The notes under the pieces were generated by a model that saw nothing but the letters and a program-made list of their open reading frames with translations, had not been told where the DNA came from and ran no database searches. 64,000 nt of DNA, taken from Fonsecaea monophora (taxonomy: Eukaryota; Ascomycota; Eurotiomycetes; Chaetothyriales; Herpotrichiellaceae). Below, piece by piece: positions 20,603 through 32,965 of this stretch. Position 1 is the stretch's first letter, and every line of letters begins with the position of its first letter. The position numbers were made by a program, and so were the translations under genes. Where the stretch lies: the NCBI RefSeq assembly GCF_001642475.1, contig NW_019173940.1, positions 124,001 to 188,000 of the forward strand, written 5' to 3'.

Positions 20603-20610
20603 TTATATAG
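20603..20610 (-). promoter_or_regulatory. TATA box upstream of the possible 33-aa peptide gene
   Basis: CTATATAA on the - strand in a GC-rich setting, followed downstream by a C/T-rich tract (TTTTTCTCGACCTCCTC) typical of fungal start sites. Confidence 0.4.
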
Positions 20611-20612
20611 CC

Positions 20613-23600
20613 AGGCAGGGCACGGGATTCCTTTTTGGCTGACTCACAAAGTAATATGCGAAGTCCGTAGACTATTTTGCTCCTGTCCAGTGATGTGCCC
20701 CCAGAGACAAGGATGTAATACAGAATTGGCTCGCTGACTGCTGGCCTGGGAAAGGTGGCAGTGTGTGTGAACGATCTTTTGTCAAGGGCCCTTTTTGGTC
20801 GAGCCAAGGGAGGGAATCCAAGATCTGGAAAGGAGATGCGCTGATAATTTGAGTTTTGTGCGCGCTGTCAGAGAAGGAGTTCCAGCCCAGTGCAGATTGT
20901 CTTGGTTGGATTGAGCGACAGATCTGAGATCAAGTCCGATTAGACAGGTAGCTTATTCGACGTCGTCGAGTCTCGGATAGCAATTGATTGCGGGCAGATA
21001 GATTTGGTACACGTCCAGGATCGTGTCTGATTTAGGGGGTGCGGCCGTTGTGATGTGTCGAGCGGATGTTTCTCGAACGTCAGATCTAGACAATTCGGTA
21101 GAGGGCCAGGGCCACAATTTAGGTCGATGACAAGCGAAAGGCAATGCAGGACTATGGAAAGCAAAGAACGTCGTGAACAGATGAGAGAGCGAAAGACGTG
21201 TAACATTTGTAGGCCGGACAAGGAAATGTGATAGTTATAGCAGAAAGGATGGGACAGGGAGATCAACTGCAGCTACCCCTTATCCACCCCCATCTGGTCG
21301 GATGGATACTCAACGGATGGTACGTTAGCACAGAACTAAGCACTTCGGATACGCAGGTTTGTTTCCAAGAGGCTTTTCTTCTTGGGACCCGGAGAGCCAC
21401 AAGGCTTCAGGTTGCTCCAAGGGTTGCTCCAAGGGCTTCAGGGCTCCAGGCTGGATGTGCGGCAGGTGGGGCCTGCGCCGAAGCCTAGTGGCCTAAAGGC
21501 CTAGCTTCCCGCGGGAGCCCTAGCGATGCATCCCAACCTTGGAAGGGTTCCAGCAGGGCTCCAAGGGGTTGTTTCCATTTCTCGAGTCGCAAGCTGACCG
21601 AGTCTGAGGATCAGGCCTAGTCTTTTTGTTGCTATCTCAGCAAGACCCAGGAGGAACAGACACCAAGCAGACGGGAGTCGAGGATTCAACATCCGTAGCT
21701 GAAGCCTACACGCGACACTACGAGTATCCAGAAGCTCGAGTCAACGGGGAGGCAGGATTCGGGATGGGTTATTGTTTGCGAATACTCGGATGCCACGACG
21801 TTGCCGCAGCCATGGAATCGCCGTCTAAAACAACGATGCATTGGAGGAACTCGATCCCCGATCATAGTGCCCTTGTGCACGGTGCAGCACCACTTTTGAC
21901 TTTGTATTATAATTCCCTTTTCACTTTGTTCCCCGTGAACGGGAAGCATCTTCTCGTTGTGATGACGCATCGAGTGGTCTTCCGAAGTGGGGATCCGTAG
22001 TTGGCATTGGACAACGGACCAGCAAACAAGAACCTGTTGACAAGATTGTTTGTTCTAGCAGGGGGTGGCCTAGGCTTTGGAGAATCGTATCCAGGGAGGC
22101 AGGGAGGCAAATCGTCCAAAGAATTCGGATATTCTGTCGTTTGTTGGCCAAGACGTGAAATCGGGTGACAGGACAGTGGCAGTAACATAGACTCTGGTTA
22201 TGGCAGCTGAGCCGCCCGACAAGAAAGAAAGTTTGACGCGAGGAGGGGCGAGGAGACGGGGATCGGAGGGTAAATGCAACTAAACAAAGGCCTAAAGTCC
22301 AAGGCAAGGACCAGGGCAAAGCGCGTGGACCAGAAGCAAGCGTGATGGAAGCATGCCAAACAAATAAACGAGGAGGCTAGAAACATTGGAGAATGATTGA
22401 TTGCCCGGATGCGCAATGAGCCCACATCGCTGGGGCTTGGGCGATTGACTGGCCAACACCAGAAAGAAATGTGAGCCAGTGACTGGGATTGACTCATTGA
22501 TTTTACTACCAAGGTAGGCAACAGCTGAACCCAGTCCGGGGGTAGGGATGGCCATATCCTCTCAGCTCGGTGACATACGAGTAATGTGAGATTAGAAACA
22601 GAAATGCAACCCTCAGCAAAACGAAATCACCACACAAAGTACCCAGTAGGAGCGCAATCGGAAAACAAAACAAAAAAAAAATTATGGTGGGAAACAGGCA
22701 GGGACAAGGGCCTTTGGTTAATCGATACCTAAGATATCGCGTCGGCCCCAAAGTCAGTGAGGGTCCCAAGGGCACCAGGGGAACTGCAAGGGCGCTTTTA
22801 GTGTGCCGATGGCTCTCTGTGGCTTGCATTGGCCCATTGGCAGGTGCCAGCCGCCCGGCACCTACAAGTTCGAGAAATCCCTTTGTGTGCCTGAGCCCCA
22901 GCGTCCTTGGCAACTCCCACTCTACCCACAATGCCCACCGTGTCCACTGTGCCGTGCCATAGTGCGCCGGCGTACACCCGGTACCTGCAGAAGCGTCGAT
23001 CAGAGTTGATGCCTTGGTGGCTCGATCCCTCGATGCCTCCTTTCACTTTTCTCTTCCTGTTCCTCCTCCACTCCCACCATCCACTCACACACACATCCCC
23101 TCCAACATTTTCTCCCAATCTGTCTCAATTGTCCCTCCCGAACCTCTTACTGGATCCGGAGAGTTGCTTTACTCTTTGACGGGTCACTGGCATCTGACAT
23201 ATTGACACCCACTTGTCAAGCCAACAGCCTACCTATGTACATTCAGATACAGAGTTTCTCAGATGCACTCATAGGATCAATCACAAACCGCCATTCTACT
23301 TAGACTACTATTATGCTGTCGCATCTCATTATTTCATGTAACGTGTCGAGAGTACGACAAGTACCGAGTACAACCTAACTCACAATGGCAGATTTGTCTC
23401 GAGTCAGCATCTACAGTACTCCGTAACCTTCTTGCTTGTCGCCTCTCGTATAGCATCCCTCCACAAATTCAGCGATGCATTCGGACCTGACGGGCCGCTA
23501 TAGCGACCTCCATCCTGGCATCCCACAAATTTAAGAGGGGGTCCGCACAAATGACACGGGTTCCTGATAATTGTTTTCCCTCTTTTCGCTGGCGCTGTGC

Positions 23601-26600
23601 TCGTTGCTTCAGCCTGACTGACCCCCTTGTGGGCTTTCTCCTGCAGCTAGAATGCAGCTAGAAACGCGGCAGATTTGGGTGGATTGCTTCCGCCTGCTAG
23701 ACCCGGACTCAAAATGACAAGTCCACTTCACCGCTACACAGCTGAAACTCCAAGAGCTGAGAAATGGATAACATGGCAATCCGGCCTTTCGAGTAACAGG
23801 CTTTGTTGTTCGAAACACGCAGGAGAAAGAATGTCGCTGTATCAGCAGGGTGGGTTAACGATTAGAGGGGGACACAAACATCTGCTTTCCAGCACCAGTG
23901 CTGCAATGGCATATCCCGGAGTATCGCGGGCATCCCGAGTCAGTCATCAGTCTGGCTGTTAACTAAAACTTCGAGGCAACAATAGCGACAATAATGCTGA
24001 AGCAAGAATGCTCGATAATCCGAGAATGTGTCGCACGATTCATCGACACGACCTTCTGTTACATGTTTCGTATCCTTCAACTTGGTACTTACCAGTCCCT
24101 TCGACTTCAGATGATCACACCTAGGGCATGGACCTCAGCGGTTGCGTTTCACCCCTGATTGGCTTTGATATGGCTGGGAGAATGGGATAGCCCCATCCCT
24201 CCCAAGTGACCCAGTCAACCATGTGGCTGTGGGAAACTTACCGGCTGGTGTCGTCGGGCCGCCGTTAAAGTCAAATTGCGCCACATGCAGACCTCTTGCT
24301 TGCCCATGTAAAATTGAGCACTCACGATACCTAGCAGAGCGCCGAACCTCTGCATGCCAGCACCCAGACACGACACCTTCTATCCCAGTCAAAAACGCGC
24401 CCTTCCTCTAAGAAGACGTGACGAATTTTCAACCATATTCAAACATGCAGTGGCTTCTGTATTCATATAGCCGAATCCCCTGAAATTAAGATGACATTTC
24501 GTCTTCGAAAAGGGCCGAAATAAGTTGTCCATCTCAGCGGACTGTTGTCAATGAACTTCTCCCTTGGCAAGCCCCGGGGAAGTCATGTTAGGTCGACCCT
24601 CGTCTCCCATGTGTCGTCCTAGCTCGGCTCCCTCCAATTCCACCAGCTTGGTCTCGGAAATTATCTTGTCAGCCTTACACATCGGGTATAGTCCCCCAAA
24701 GGCGCCGCCCTGCTGCGGGTCCGCAATGATCCCACCTTCAAGTTGCTTGTCGATTGGCGTTCCATGATCGACTCAAAGGGTCCAATATTTTCTCAGCTAG
24801 TTGTTCCGAGACACCATCGAAGGCAATGACTCCTCTCTCGGACGAGTACTGCTACTCGTAGACACCTCCTGGGGATGATCTCCTTTACCTCCCTACGAGT
24901 ACTCCATCGGAAGGGTCTGGCTAAGACACACTTCCTATGCTTCCGAGAAAGCCTCAACAGGACCGGGTCTCGACCACGCAGCCGGGTCAAAGTAGGTACA
25001 TGGCTCCCCAGTGGAGGCATTGTGAAACAACATCAATATTCGGTTTCGGTTATTCGTGTGATCTATCTTGTGCCGGTTTCGGAAAGCACACAGCGTCTCC
25101 ATCAACTCTATCTGTCGAGTAACCACCTAGTCATTGGTTGCGACTTGATCAAAACAATTTGGAATGTCCAAAGTACCTAGTGGGTGTCTGACAGCATTAA
25201 ATCTGCTGCCAAAGTACTCGCTAGGGACATTGACACTTCTGGACGAGGTTCGTTGGATGGGTTCTGACATTCAACAAATTTTGCCTCAAGGCCGCGGATT
25301 GCTCGTGTACATTATTCCTCAGAGGCGTCCAGCTGTTAATGTTACACTGGCACGGTGATTCACGAACGGACCCGATGGCCGCGACTGGTGGAAAGAAATG
25401 TATTCGAAGATTTTGGTGCTATCTGACTGCTCGGTGACAGAATGCTGGAGGCTAGTTCGCACCAACAACTCATGGCTATGTCCTCTCCCGGCCTGCAGTG
25501 CCTAATCACAACATCACGGAAGATGAGAACCAGAATCATTGCCCGCAAACTCAGAACATATTGCTAGCAGTGCGGGCTGGGCGTTGTTCACGGTGTCGTG
25601 GTGTGCATTGTGTTGACCTCGGTTGGTCTTGTGTCCTCATATCGAAGATGCCCTTGCTCGAACGTATCTTTGTTCTGTGTTGCAACGAGCCTAACCAGCA
25701 GGACCTCCCCATCTAATATTGCAACTTGATTCCCCAGCCAAACGATATGAGATGAATAAGAGCAGGGCCACCAACATCACCACCGCCGGTACTGCTGGTC
25801 CTACTTCCACCAGAACCACGAAACTAACCCTCTCAACTCACTGATCATCTACCCAGACCATATTTAGCGTATCGGTCTGGGGACAGCACCGCCCTGCGAG
25901 CCCATCTTTTCCACTATACGCACAACACGACATTATCGAGAGGGTAAGTCTCAACACATATACGAACACATTGAATTCTTCATCAAGTCTTCTCAAAGAC
26001 CTTCCCATCTTCAACGAAACAGCGTTGAAATCGAGCGTTGAGGGTACAAAATCTCCGACCTCAGTGCAATGCAGCTTCGAAGGGACCGGAAATACAAGAC
26101 GACCACCATCACTCTTAGAACGGTTCGCCTAACAATGCGTAAAGAAAGCCGAAAGAACCACGGTTTAATTATCAAGATGTCACTGAATCGCAAAACTCAT
26201 TGAAGCCCAGGCACTCTTCAGATCGCATAACTCGTAGAAGATGCCATCTCCTCCCTTGCCCTGCCTGGATCGCTTGGACTCGGTGCCTGTGCCTGTGCCT
26301 GTCTCGAACTGACTGCTTGAGGAGCACTTGCTCTCAATACTAAGCATCTTCTGATTAATATGAATAAATAGTGCTGATGTCGATGTCGATGTTGGCAATG
26401 TACCTATCACCACTATGAATATACCGGTCATGTCTAGGGTGCTGTGCCTGGCCAATCGTCACGAATGGCGGGTGCTTTTCTTTTGCAGCCAACAACTCCC
26501 GGTGCCCATGACCACTGAGCGTGGCCTCTCCAGACAGTTCTCGCAGTAGAAGTAACACGATGCCTCCCTCATGGCTCACAATCATCTCGTAAAAAGACTT

Positions 26601-26632
26601 TATCCGTCCACCACCCACATACCATATCATGT
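20613..26632. other. Six-kilobase gene-poor region
   Basis: No convincing gene on either strand; the open frames are short, overlapping and without family motifs. Noted inside it: a GC-rich segment at about 21394-21520 with repeated GCTCCAAGGG units and AGGCCT palindromes; an inverted repeat ACGAGTA-4-TACTCGT at 24842-24859, with another ACGAGTA copy about 40 bp further on; and an ATG-less open frame at 25845-26132 that begins just after a possible splice acceptor. I see no transposase, reverse transcriptase or LTR remnants. Confidence 0.4.
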
Positions 26633-29126
26633 TCACTTGATTCCTCTTCCCACAAGTCCGTTGGTGGCTTCTCCTTTGTGAAGTTTCTTCCTATCACCAG
26701 GACAGTACCATTTCACCGTCCGAGGTGGCAACTCCACCAGAGATACACATTCCATGTGAAACCATTGGCCAAAGTCACACTAGATGGACAGCAACAAGTT
26801 AGCAGACTTATTCGAGACAGATGATTAACAAGTCAAAACAAAAAAAAAGAGCGCATGCATTGTGGGGTGCAAAGGAGGGTGAACATGCCTTCTCGTCCAA
26901 CTCACAACAAATCATCTCGCCCCAGCTGACATCGCCGCAGAGACAATACCGCTCCTCGTCTGGATCCACGATTTCTTGCTTTCCATCAACGTCGATCCTG
27001 ATCTGTGGGATTTGGGCAGTGGACGATGCTTTCTTGGCTGGCTTCGTTTTGCGCTTGCTCACGCTCACAGCAGCGCCTCCATCTTGACTCGACTGCGTTA
27101 CCATTCCCGGCGCATCTCTCTTGCTTCGATGGCTCGCGGCCGTAGGAACTGCCATGATGGCTTTCGGACTCGGTCCTGATGCTTCCCTCTCGGCGGATGT
27201 CTTCTGGCCTCCAGCGAGAGAAGGTGTCATGGAGGCCCGTCGGCTGGATCTCGTAGTAGGCACTTGTGGCTCCACGGACGCCGCGGCGGAGCGCCGTGAT
27301 GGTGGTCGAGAGGAAGTCGTCGTCGATGCTGGTGGTGTACCCTCTGGTTTGGGTGCGACCGAAGTGCGCTGAACACTGGCCGCACGCGTCGCTGGCGCAG
27401 GAGTCGGCGTTTTGCTTGCACTGGCAGAAGTCACTCCCGGTGGTGGAGCTGCAGCTGCAGCTGCCACGTTAAGTATCAGTGGAATCTTGACGGTTGCTAT
27501 ACTGATCGAAGGAGGAGGTTCGCTGCTGGTGGCGGCAGGTGATGTAGGGGCTACGCCTGGGATGGGACTCGCCGCTAGAGGCGACGGCTTAGGCGCAATT
27601 TTCTGCTTTTTTCTTGCGGCTTCAGGCTCCGCTGATGGGGAGACCGATGCAGTGGGTGTATCATCCGCTTTTCTCTTCTTGGACGTCTTTTCTGTAACCT
27701 TCTTCACAGTCGTAGGCGGCCGATTAGAGACTGGAGTACTGGCACTTCGGCTCAACGATGCCAGGGCTGAAGTAAAGGGAGTCGTGAACAGAGTGCGAAA
27801 CTTGGAGCCAATGTCCCCGAGTCTTCGAGCAGCGAGTTCAGCCTCTTGCGCAGCAAGTGCTGCCTGTGACCGCGCAGGATCAGGTTTCTTCTCCTTCTTT
27901 TCGGTTTTCTTCAACGGTTTTGTTTTCGGAATAGGTGTCCCCCCTGCCGGGGCGACAGAGTCTTCAGGCTTCTCCAAAACCTCGGGCGCTTGTGCTGAGA
28001 CCTCCACCACCTCCTCAACCTTCCCCACTATCTCTGATGTGTCTGGCTTCTCTACGCTTTCGACCTGATCAAGGTTCTCGGGCTTGTCAGGTCTCTCAGC
28101 TTTTGGGGTCAACTTTTCGATGCTATCGATGTCGATGAACCTTGTGCCATTCGCTTGAGCTTCAGCCTTTGCCCGGTAGTAATTGTCCCAACCCCTACCA
28201 CGGTCTGCCAACTCGCGTCTGATCATAATATCGCTGGGCTCCCAGGCATGGTTTTTCTTCATCTTCTTTCGAAGTCTGTACATCTCGTACTCAGTCAGGT
28301 GGGTCCACGGCCTCCATTTGCTTCCAATCTCAGCATCCTCAGGTGGAGGAGTAGGCTTGTGATAAGGCTCAGTTGCTTCTCGAGATTCGCGCGTCTTCTC
28401 TTCAAGTGGCGGGGGCTTCTGTTTCGGGGGTTTTGAAGGCGCCGGTGGCTTAGGTTGTTTGAGCTTCAAGACGGGGCGTGGAGGCGAAGGTGGTGGTGAT
28501 TCCCAGTCCGAGACTTCTGTGCTTGCGATGGGCGAATCGGGATCGTAAGGTGGCATGACATCTCCTGGAACCGTGATACGGCGGCCACGGGGTCTTTTGA
28601 GGATGGCAGAGGCGACAGCATTGCCCCGAGGTGGATGTAGGGTTAGCCTCGTAGACGCACTATTCTCGATCTTCCTCCCGCTCCGGGACCGCTTGACTTG
28701 CGTTGAGGGGGTCGGCTGAGGGGTTGGATCCCGCGATGGAGGCTTTGGTATGGCATTTAGTTTTGCGATGATGCTTTTCAATCTGTTCTGATGTCGGTCC
28801 ACAACGTCCAACAGACGGCAGGCCTCTGCATATGTGGATTCCCGCGCGTTCAGCGCTTTGTCCAGACTCGCGGATATCTGAGCACGGAGTTCCTGTGCAT
28901 TTGGACGAGCGGGGCGCGCAAGGCTAGGAAGAGAGCCATATAGCTTGGTACGGTCGTTGAGTACTGAGGCACTGTTTAAATAAGTGTCATCGAGGCCGCG
29001 GATAAGAGTCAGGGAGCGAATGAGATCGGAGGGGAGATATTCAGTATAGTCGAGGAAGTCTGTCACGGCAGCCTGCGCATCGGGGTCGACAGCGCGGTCG
29101 CTAGCAATCTCTTCCATCGTCGGCAT
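26633..29126 (-). CDS. ING-family chromatin protein with PHD finger
   Basis: Two exons: 29126-26889 (746 codons) and 26779-26633; 794 residues. Residues ~15-130 form an ING-type N-terminal helical domain (TDFLDYTEYLPSDLIRSLTLIRGLDD). A long, basic, Pro/Ser/Ala-rich disordered middle follows, with one conserved block (WRPWTHLTEYEMYRLRKKMK ...). A PHD finger closes the protein: C728, C730, C741, C747, H754, C757, C772. The intron splits the PHD and uses a GC donor (AAG|GCATGT ... CATCTAG). Reading through it would lose the second half of the finger, while splicing restores CDFGQWFHMECVSL. The position of the eighth zinc ligand is Asp (CPGD, residue 775) instead of Cys. ING proteins read H3K4me3 as subunits of histone acetyltransferase or deacetylase complexes in the nucleus. 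Which complex applies here cannot be told. Confidence 0.85.
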
Positions 29127-29916
29127 CGAGGCCAGGTGAATTGTTATTGTAGCCGGCGCATCGAAGAGAGGAATTGGGTTGTAGAGACGTTGGGTTGGTT
29201 CTTTGTTGCGGTCGCAGAGGGGGTCACAATATCAAGTCATCTCCTATGTAATCCTGAGGAACGATATTGCGTTGTGGCGTAAAAGGGATAGATGCGGTTG
29301 CAGCTTGTCTGGTTTGTTGGTCACCGTGTGTACACATCCCACCCAGTGCTGCCGCAGTCGAACGCGCATGTAAGATGAGTTGCCATCGCGGCAAAGGCGG
29401 TGAGGGACGGCAATATCTTGATCTTGTCACGTGGGTGATCATTTCCGCCCGCAGATTGCATTTCACTCTCAGCCTCGTTCTCAACTCTTTCTGTGTCCTT
29501 TGACTTGATTGTTTCTGTTCCCTCCAATAGGTGAACGAAATCAAAGGTGCAGCAAGACAAGAAAATCTCTCGATGTGAGCGATGATGATATGAACCTCTT
29601 TCACTTTCCTCAAAACTTTAGGACCGACTTTCCCAAGTCAATCATGGTTTGCTCAGTTTTCCTTTTCACTTCAACCTCTGTTTTCCAACTTCTTTTTGCT
29701 TAGACTTCCCCCTGCAATTCTCCCCTTCCTCTGTACCCTGCGCATACGACTACTCATGCTCCAGAATCATCTTCCCCGAGAATCGTTGAACTCAAGGGTA
29801 ATCCGTCGATCAACACCACTTCATCGAACCCACGTTCCACCCCACCAGGACACCGTCTCATCACCTTCTGTGTCCAATCTTCTACACGACTAAACTATCA
29901 GAAAGGCCAAGACACA
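29127..29916. promoter_or_regulatory. Divergent promoter region between ING and exonuclease-like genes
   Basis: 790 bp shared by the gene on the - strand (start 29126) and the gene on the + strand (start 29917). No supported coding sequence; C/T-rich tracts appear near the + strand start. Confidence 0.5.
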
Positions 29917-32396
29917 ATGGCAAGCACCACCCCTCAGGAGCGATTGAACAAGTTGTTCTCCAACCAAGCGCTCCCAACAGCTCCAACTCCCGGTCAACCT
30001 CACTTCTCGGAAAAAGAGCTTGAGCAAAGAGCAGTAAAAGAGCAACGGCCTTGGAGTGTTCCTGAAACTGCTCAATATCCAAGAGATACCAAACCACTCA
30101 AAGAGCAACAGCCTCAAAGAGACATCGTTATTCTTACCAGCTCGGACGATGATGACGACTATGTCTCTTCGTTCAAAAAGAAGCCTTCTATGAAATCCTT
30201 CCTGAAGCCACCTCAGCCGAGATCAAGCGTCATTCATGCAAACAATGCGAGTACAAGCCTCAAGGATCCTGTCCTCGATCCCGAGGAGACTGTTCAGTAT
30301 ATTGCTCACGGCAAGCGCTCTGAGCGGATTTCCTCCAAACGCGTGACAGAGCGTTCTGATTCAGACAACAAGGAGCTGCCGACAACAGACAAGAGAGGAA
30401 ATCCGGTCGCCGGACACTTCTGCCAGTTCCACCTTGCGGCCAAATTCCCATACAAATACATGAATGATGTCAATGATCGTGTTTCACGCCACTTCTTCGC
30501 ATCCAATAAATTCTACAACCGAACCTGGGACCTGTAAGTTCTTTATATTCTCGGTGTTTCCGCACTTTCTCAGGGCTACATGTGCAAGCGATCGCTACGT
30601 TTATTGCTAACGCCTCAGCCAGCTACTACCTGCATCCGCCAGCCAGCTTGACAGCGAAAGCGATCATCCTCGTTCCCTTTGAACAGGTCCACGAGCTCAT
30701 TGCAGAGATTGGAAAAACATTCAAAATCCCCGTGTCAGTGCCACCATTTCCGTTTACTTTCACATTTTTTGAGGACGGAACCCCGAAACCTCAATATTTG
30801 GGCCAGGCACACTCCAAGGATGAAGCACAAGAAATGCAGAACAGTGTTCCAACCGCTACTCCCGGCCACGGTGAATGCCCACATAATGCCTTATCTGAAA
30901 GCAGACAGCGCTTTGAAAATTTCAAGCACGATTGTCAAGCTGCCATCTTGGCGGCCGGTAAGACTAAAGGTGGACGGGGCAAAAAGAAGGTAGAATACGA
31001 TCGGTTGACAGCGATAAGAGACTGGTATGTGCAATTGAGAAGAGCTCAGCGATATTTGGGTCTCCGCCGGAAGACTAGGCAGGTTCTCCCTCCGAATCTT
31101 AGCATGACATGGGAAGAACAAGAACAATTCCGTCTTCAGCAATTGAAGAGCGCTCATGTTACCTTGGACCCGCTCGACCTGAGTGCGCCGGCTCCATATG
31201 CTTTTGAAGAAGAAACCGTTTTCATTGCGGTTGATATCGAGTCACATGAAAGAGCCCATAACCTTATCACCGAAATCGGAATCAGCACTCTGGACACCCT
31301 CGACCTGGTAAATGTGCCTCCAGGACCAAGAGGCAGGAACTGGACAGACCAAATCCGTTCTCGACATTTCAGAATTCGTGGCAGGGAGCACTTGGTCAAT
31401 AAAGACTTTTGTCGTGGAGATCCAAACTCCTTCCAATTTGGCAGATCTGAATGGGTCGAGCTCGAAGATGCTACCACCAAGGTGGACAGCTGCTTTGAGT
31501 GGCCTTTCTCCGTGGATTTCAAGCACCCCAGCCTGATCGATACTTGGAGTGTGGAGCCAGTCAATCATGCAAAGGGGGACGAAGCGTCCCAAGCAACTTC
31601 TACTAATCTCGGAGGCACCAGCTTGGGTCTGGTCAATATTGAACAAGAGGCCGCGAATAGAGCAGCTGTCACCAGCGTTCTGACGGGCATTGGCGATCAG
31701 GAAGCCATCAAGCATGCTATCGCACTTGCCAAAACAAATCAATCAGGAACAGACGCTCTCCAGAACAGACCAAAACGGCGCAAGATTATTTTGGTTGGGC
31801 ATAGTATTGGAACGGATGTCGCGTATCTAAGAGACCTCGGATCCAAAATCTTTACGTCGTCACGGGCCACCTATCCCATTGCCGCCATGGAGATTATGGC
31901 CAAAGGAGAGCATTATTCCGAGACGCTGGCCTCAATCATCGATTCACTTGACACGGCACCATTATTTCGGATCTTGAAGGAAGAAACCCAGAACCGCAAC
32001 CTTGCTTCAATCATGGGAGATTTAGGTCTCCCATGCTACTTCCTTCACAATGCCGGGAACGATGCACGATATACACTGGAAGCGCTAGTAGCAATGCTGA
32101 TTGAGGCACGATTGAAAGGTGACCAGGAGCAAAAGAAAGATGAGGAAGCAGGAAAGCGGCAGAAACCAGGGGACGATGAGTCCGGAAAGTATGCCAAGTC
32201 AGCAGGGCCATCCAGTCTAGATGGGAGCCAGCAACAGATAGAAGAACTGGATGCTTTTGAGGCTGCAGTCCTGGCGTCATCTGGGGATGAAGCATCTCCT
32301 CGACATCAGAGAGATGAGGCTATTGCTGCAATTACGGAAAGATTGAAGCTGGACCCGACCGTCGATGAAGAAGAACCGAGGCGCCCATTCTGCTAG
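29917..32396 (+). CDS. Gfd2/YDR514C-like DEDDh exonuclease-domain protein
   Basis: Two exons: 29917-30533 and 30623-32396; 796 residues. The 89-nt intron (GTAAGT ... CCTCAGCCAG) is phase 2. The nearer CAG would break the frame, while the second AG joins TWDL to YYLHPPASL. The N-terminal half is disordered, with an acidic stretch (SSDDDDDY), then a folded region from about 165. The C-terminal part is an RNase H-fold, DEDDh-type nuclease domain: D410 and E412 in FIAVDIESHE, D604 in HSIGTDVAYL, H681 and D686 in HNAGNDARYT. The arrangement matches the Gfd2/YDR514C-like family. All catalytic positions are present, so activity is plausible, though the substrate is unknown; yeast Gfd2 is linked to mRNA export. 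A low-complexity charged tail follows residue ~710. Confidence 0.85.
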
Positions 32397-32965
32397 GCAT
32401 GACGTGTGAAAGGAAGGGCTGTCAAGTGATCATGGGGCTTGAGGTCAGGTTTTGTTTGTTTCAACATACCCATTCTCTCTTTTCCGGCGTTGTTCGTGGG
32501 GACTGGAGGGGAGACGCGGGTGACTGCTGGCATGCCACCAGATTCACGTATGGCGGGAGGGCGAGCACGACGCATTGAGGCTGATATCCAGATTATGCAG
32601 AGCCCAATCACGACCAAGGTCTTGCTGGTGCACAAGGTGGAAGAAGACGAAGAGAGTTGGCAGCGGCCGCTATTGGGTTCAAAGAGACTGGAGGGTGATT
32701 TCTTCTTTTGCTGTGGAGAGGACTCTAGCGACCACCGCATATTTGGGCTGTGTTGTGCTGAAAATAGAGACACAGGCACATTTCGTCTCAAGCAATTGAG
32801 GCTCTGATGAATCCCTTTTCAGAGGCCTGGACCTCGCTCGATCTTCATGCGCACGAGTAAGTGGTCCTGCTCCTGTCGTTCTCGAAAATGGTATACAGAC
32901 AACGCCATCCCATGCCATGTAATACCGGAAACCCAAATGCTTGTAACATATTTTGTACAGCCAGC
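32397..32965. other. Intergenic region between convergent genes
   Basis: 3' flanks of the exonuclease-like gene and of the uS14m gene. Overlapping open frames on both strands have no recognisable family. Confidence 0.4.

Noticed and set aside
27412..28068. 218-codon open frame on + within the ING gene
   Set aside because: Antisense shadow of the Pro/Ala/Ser-rich disordered part of the ING protein.
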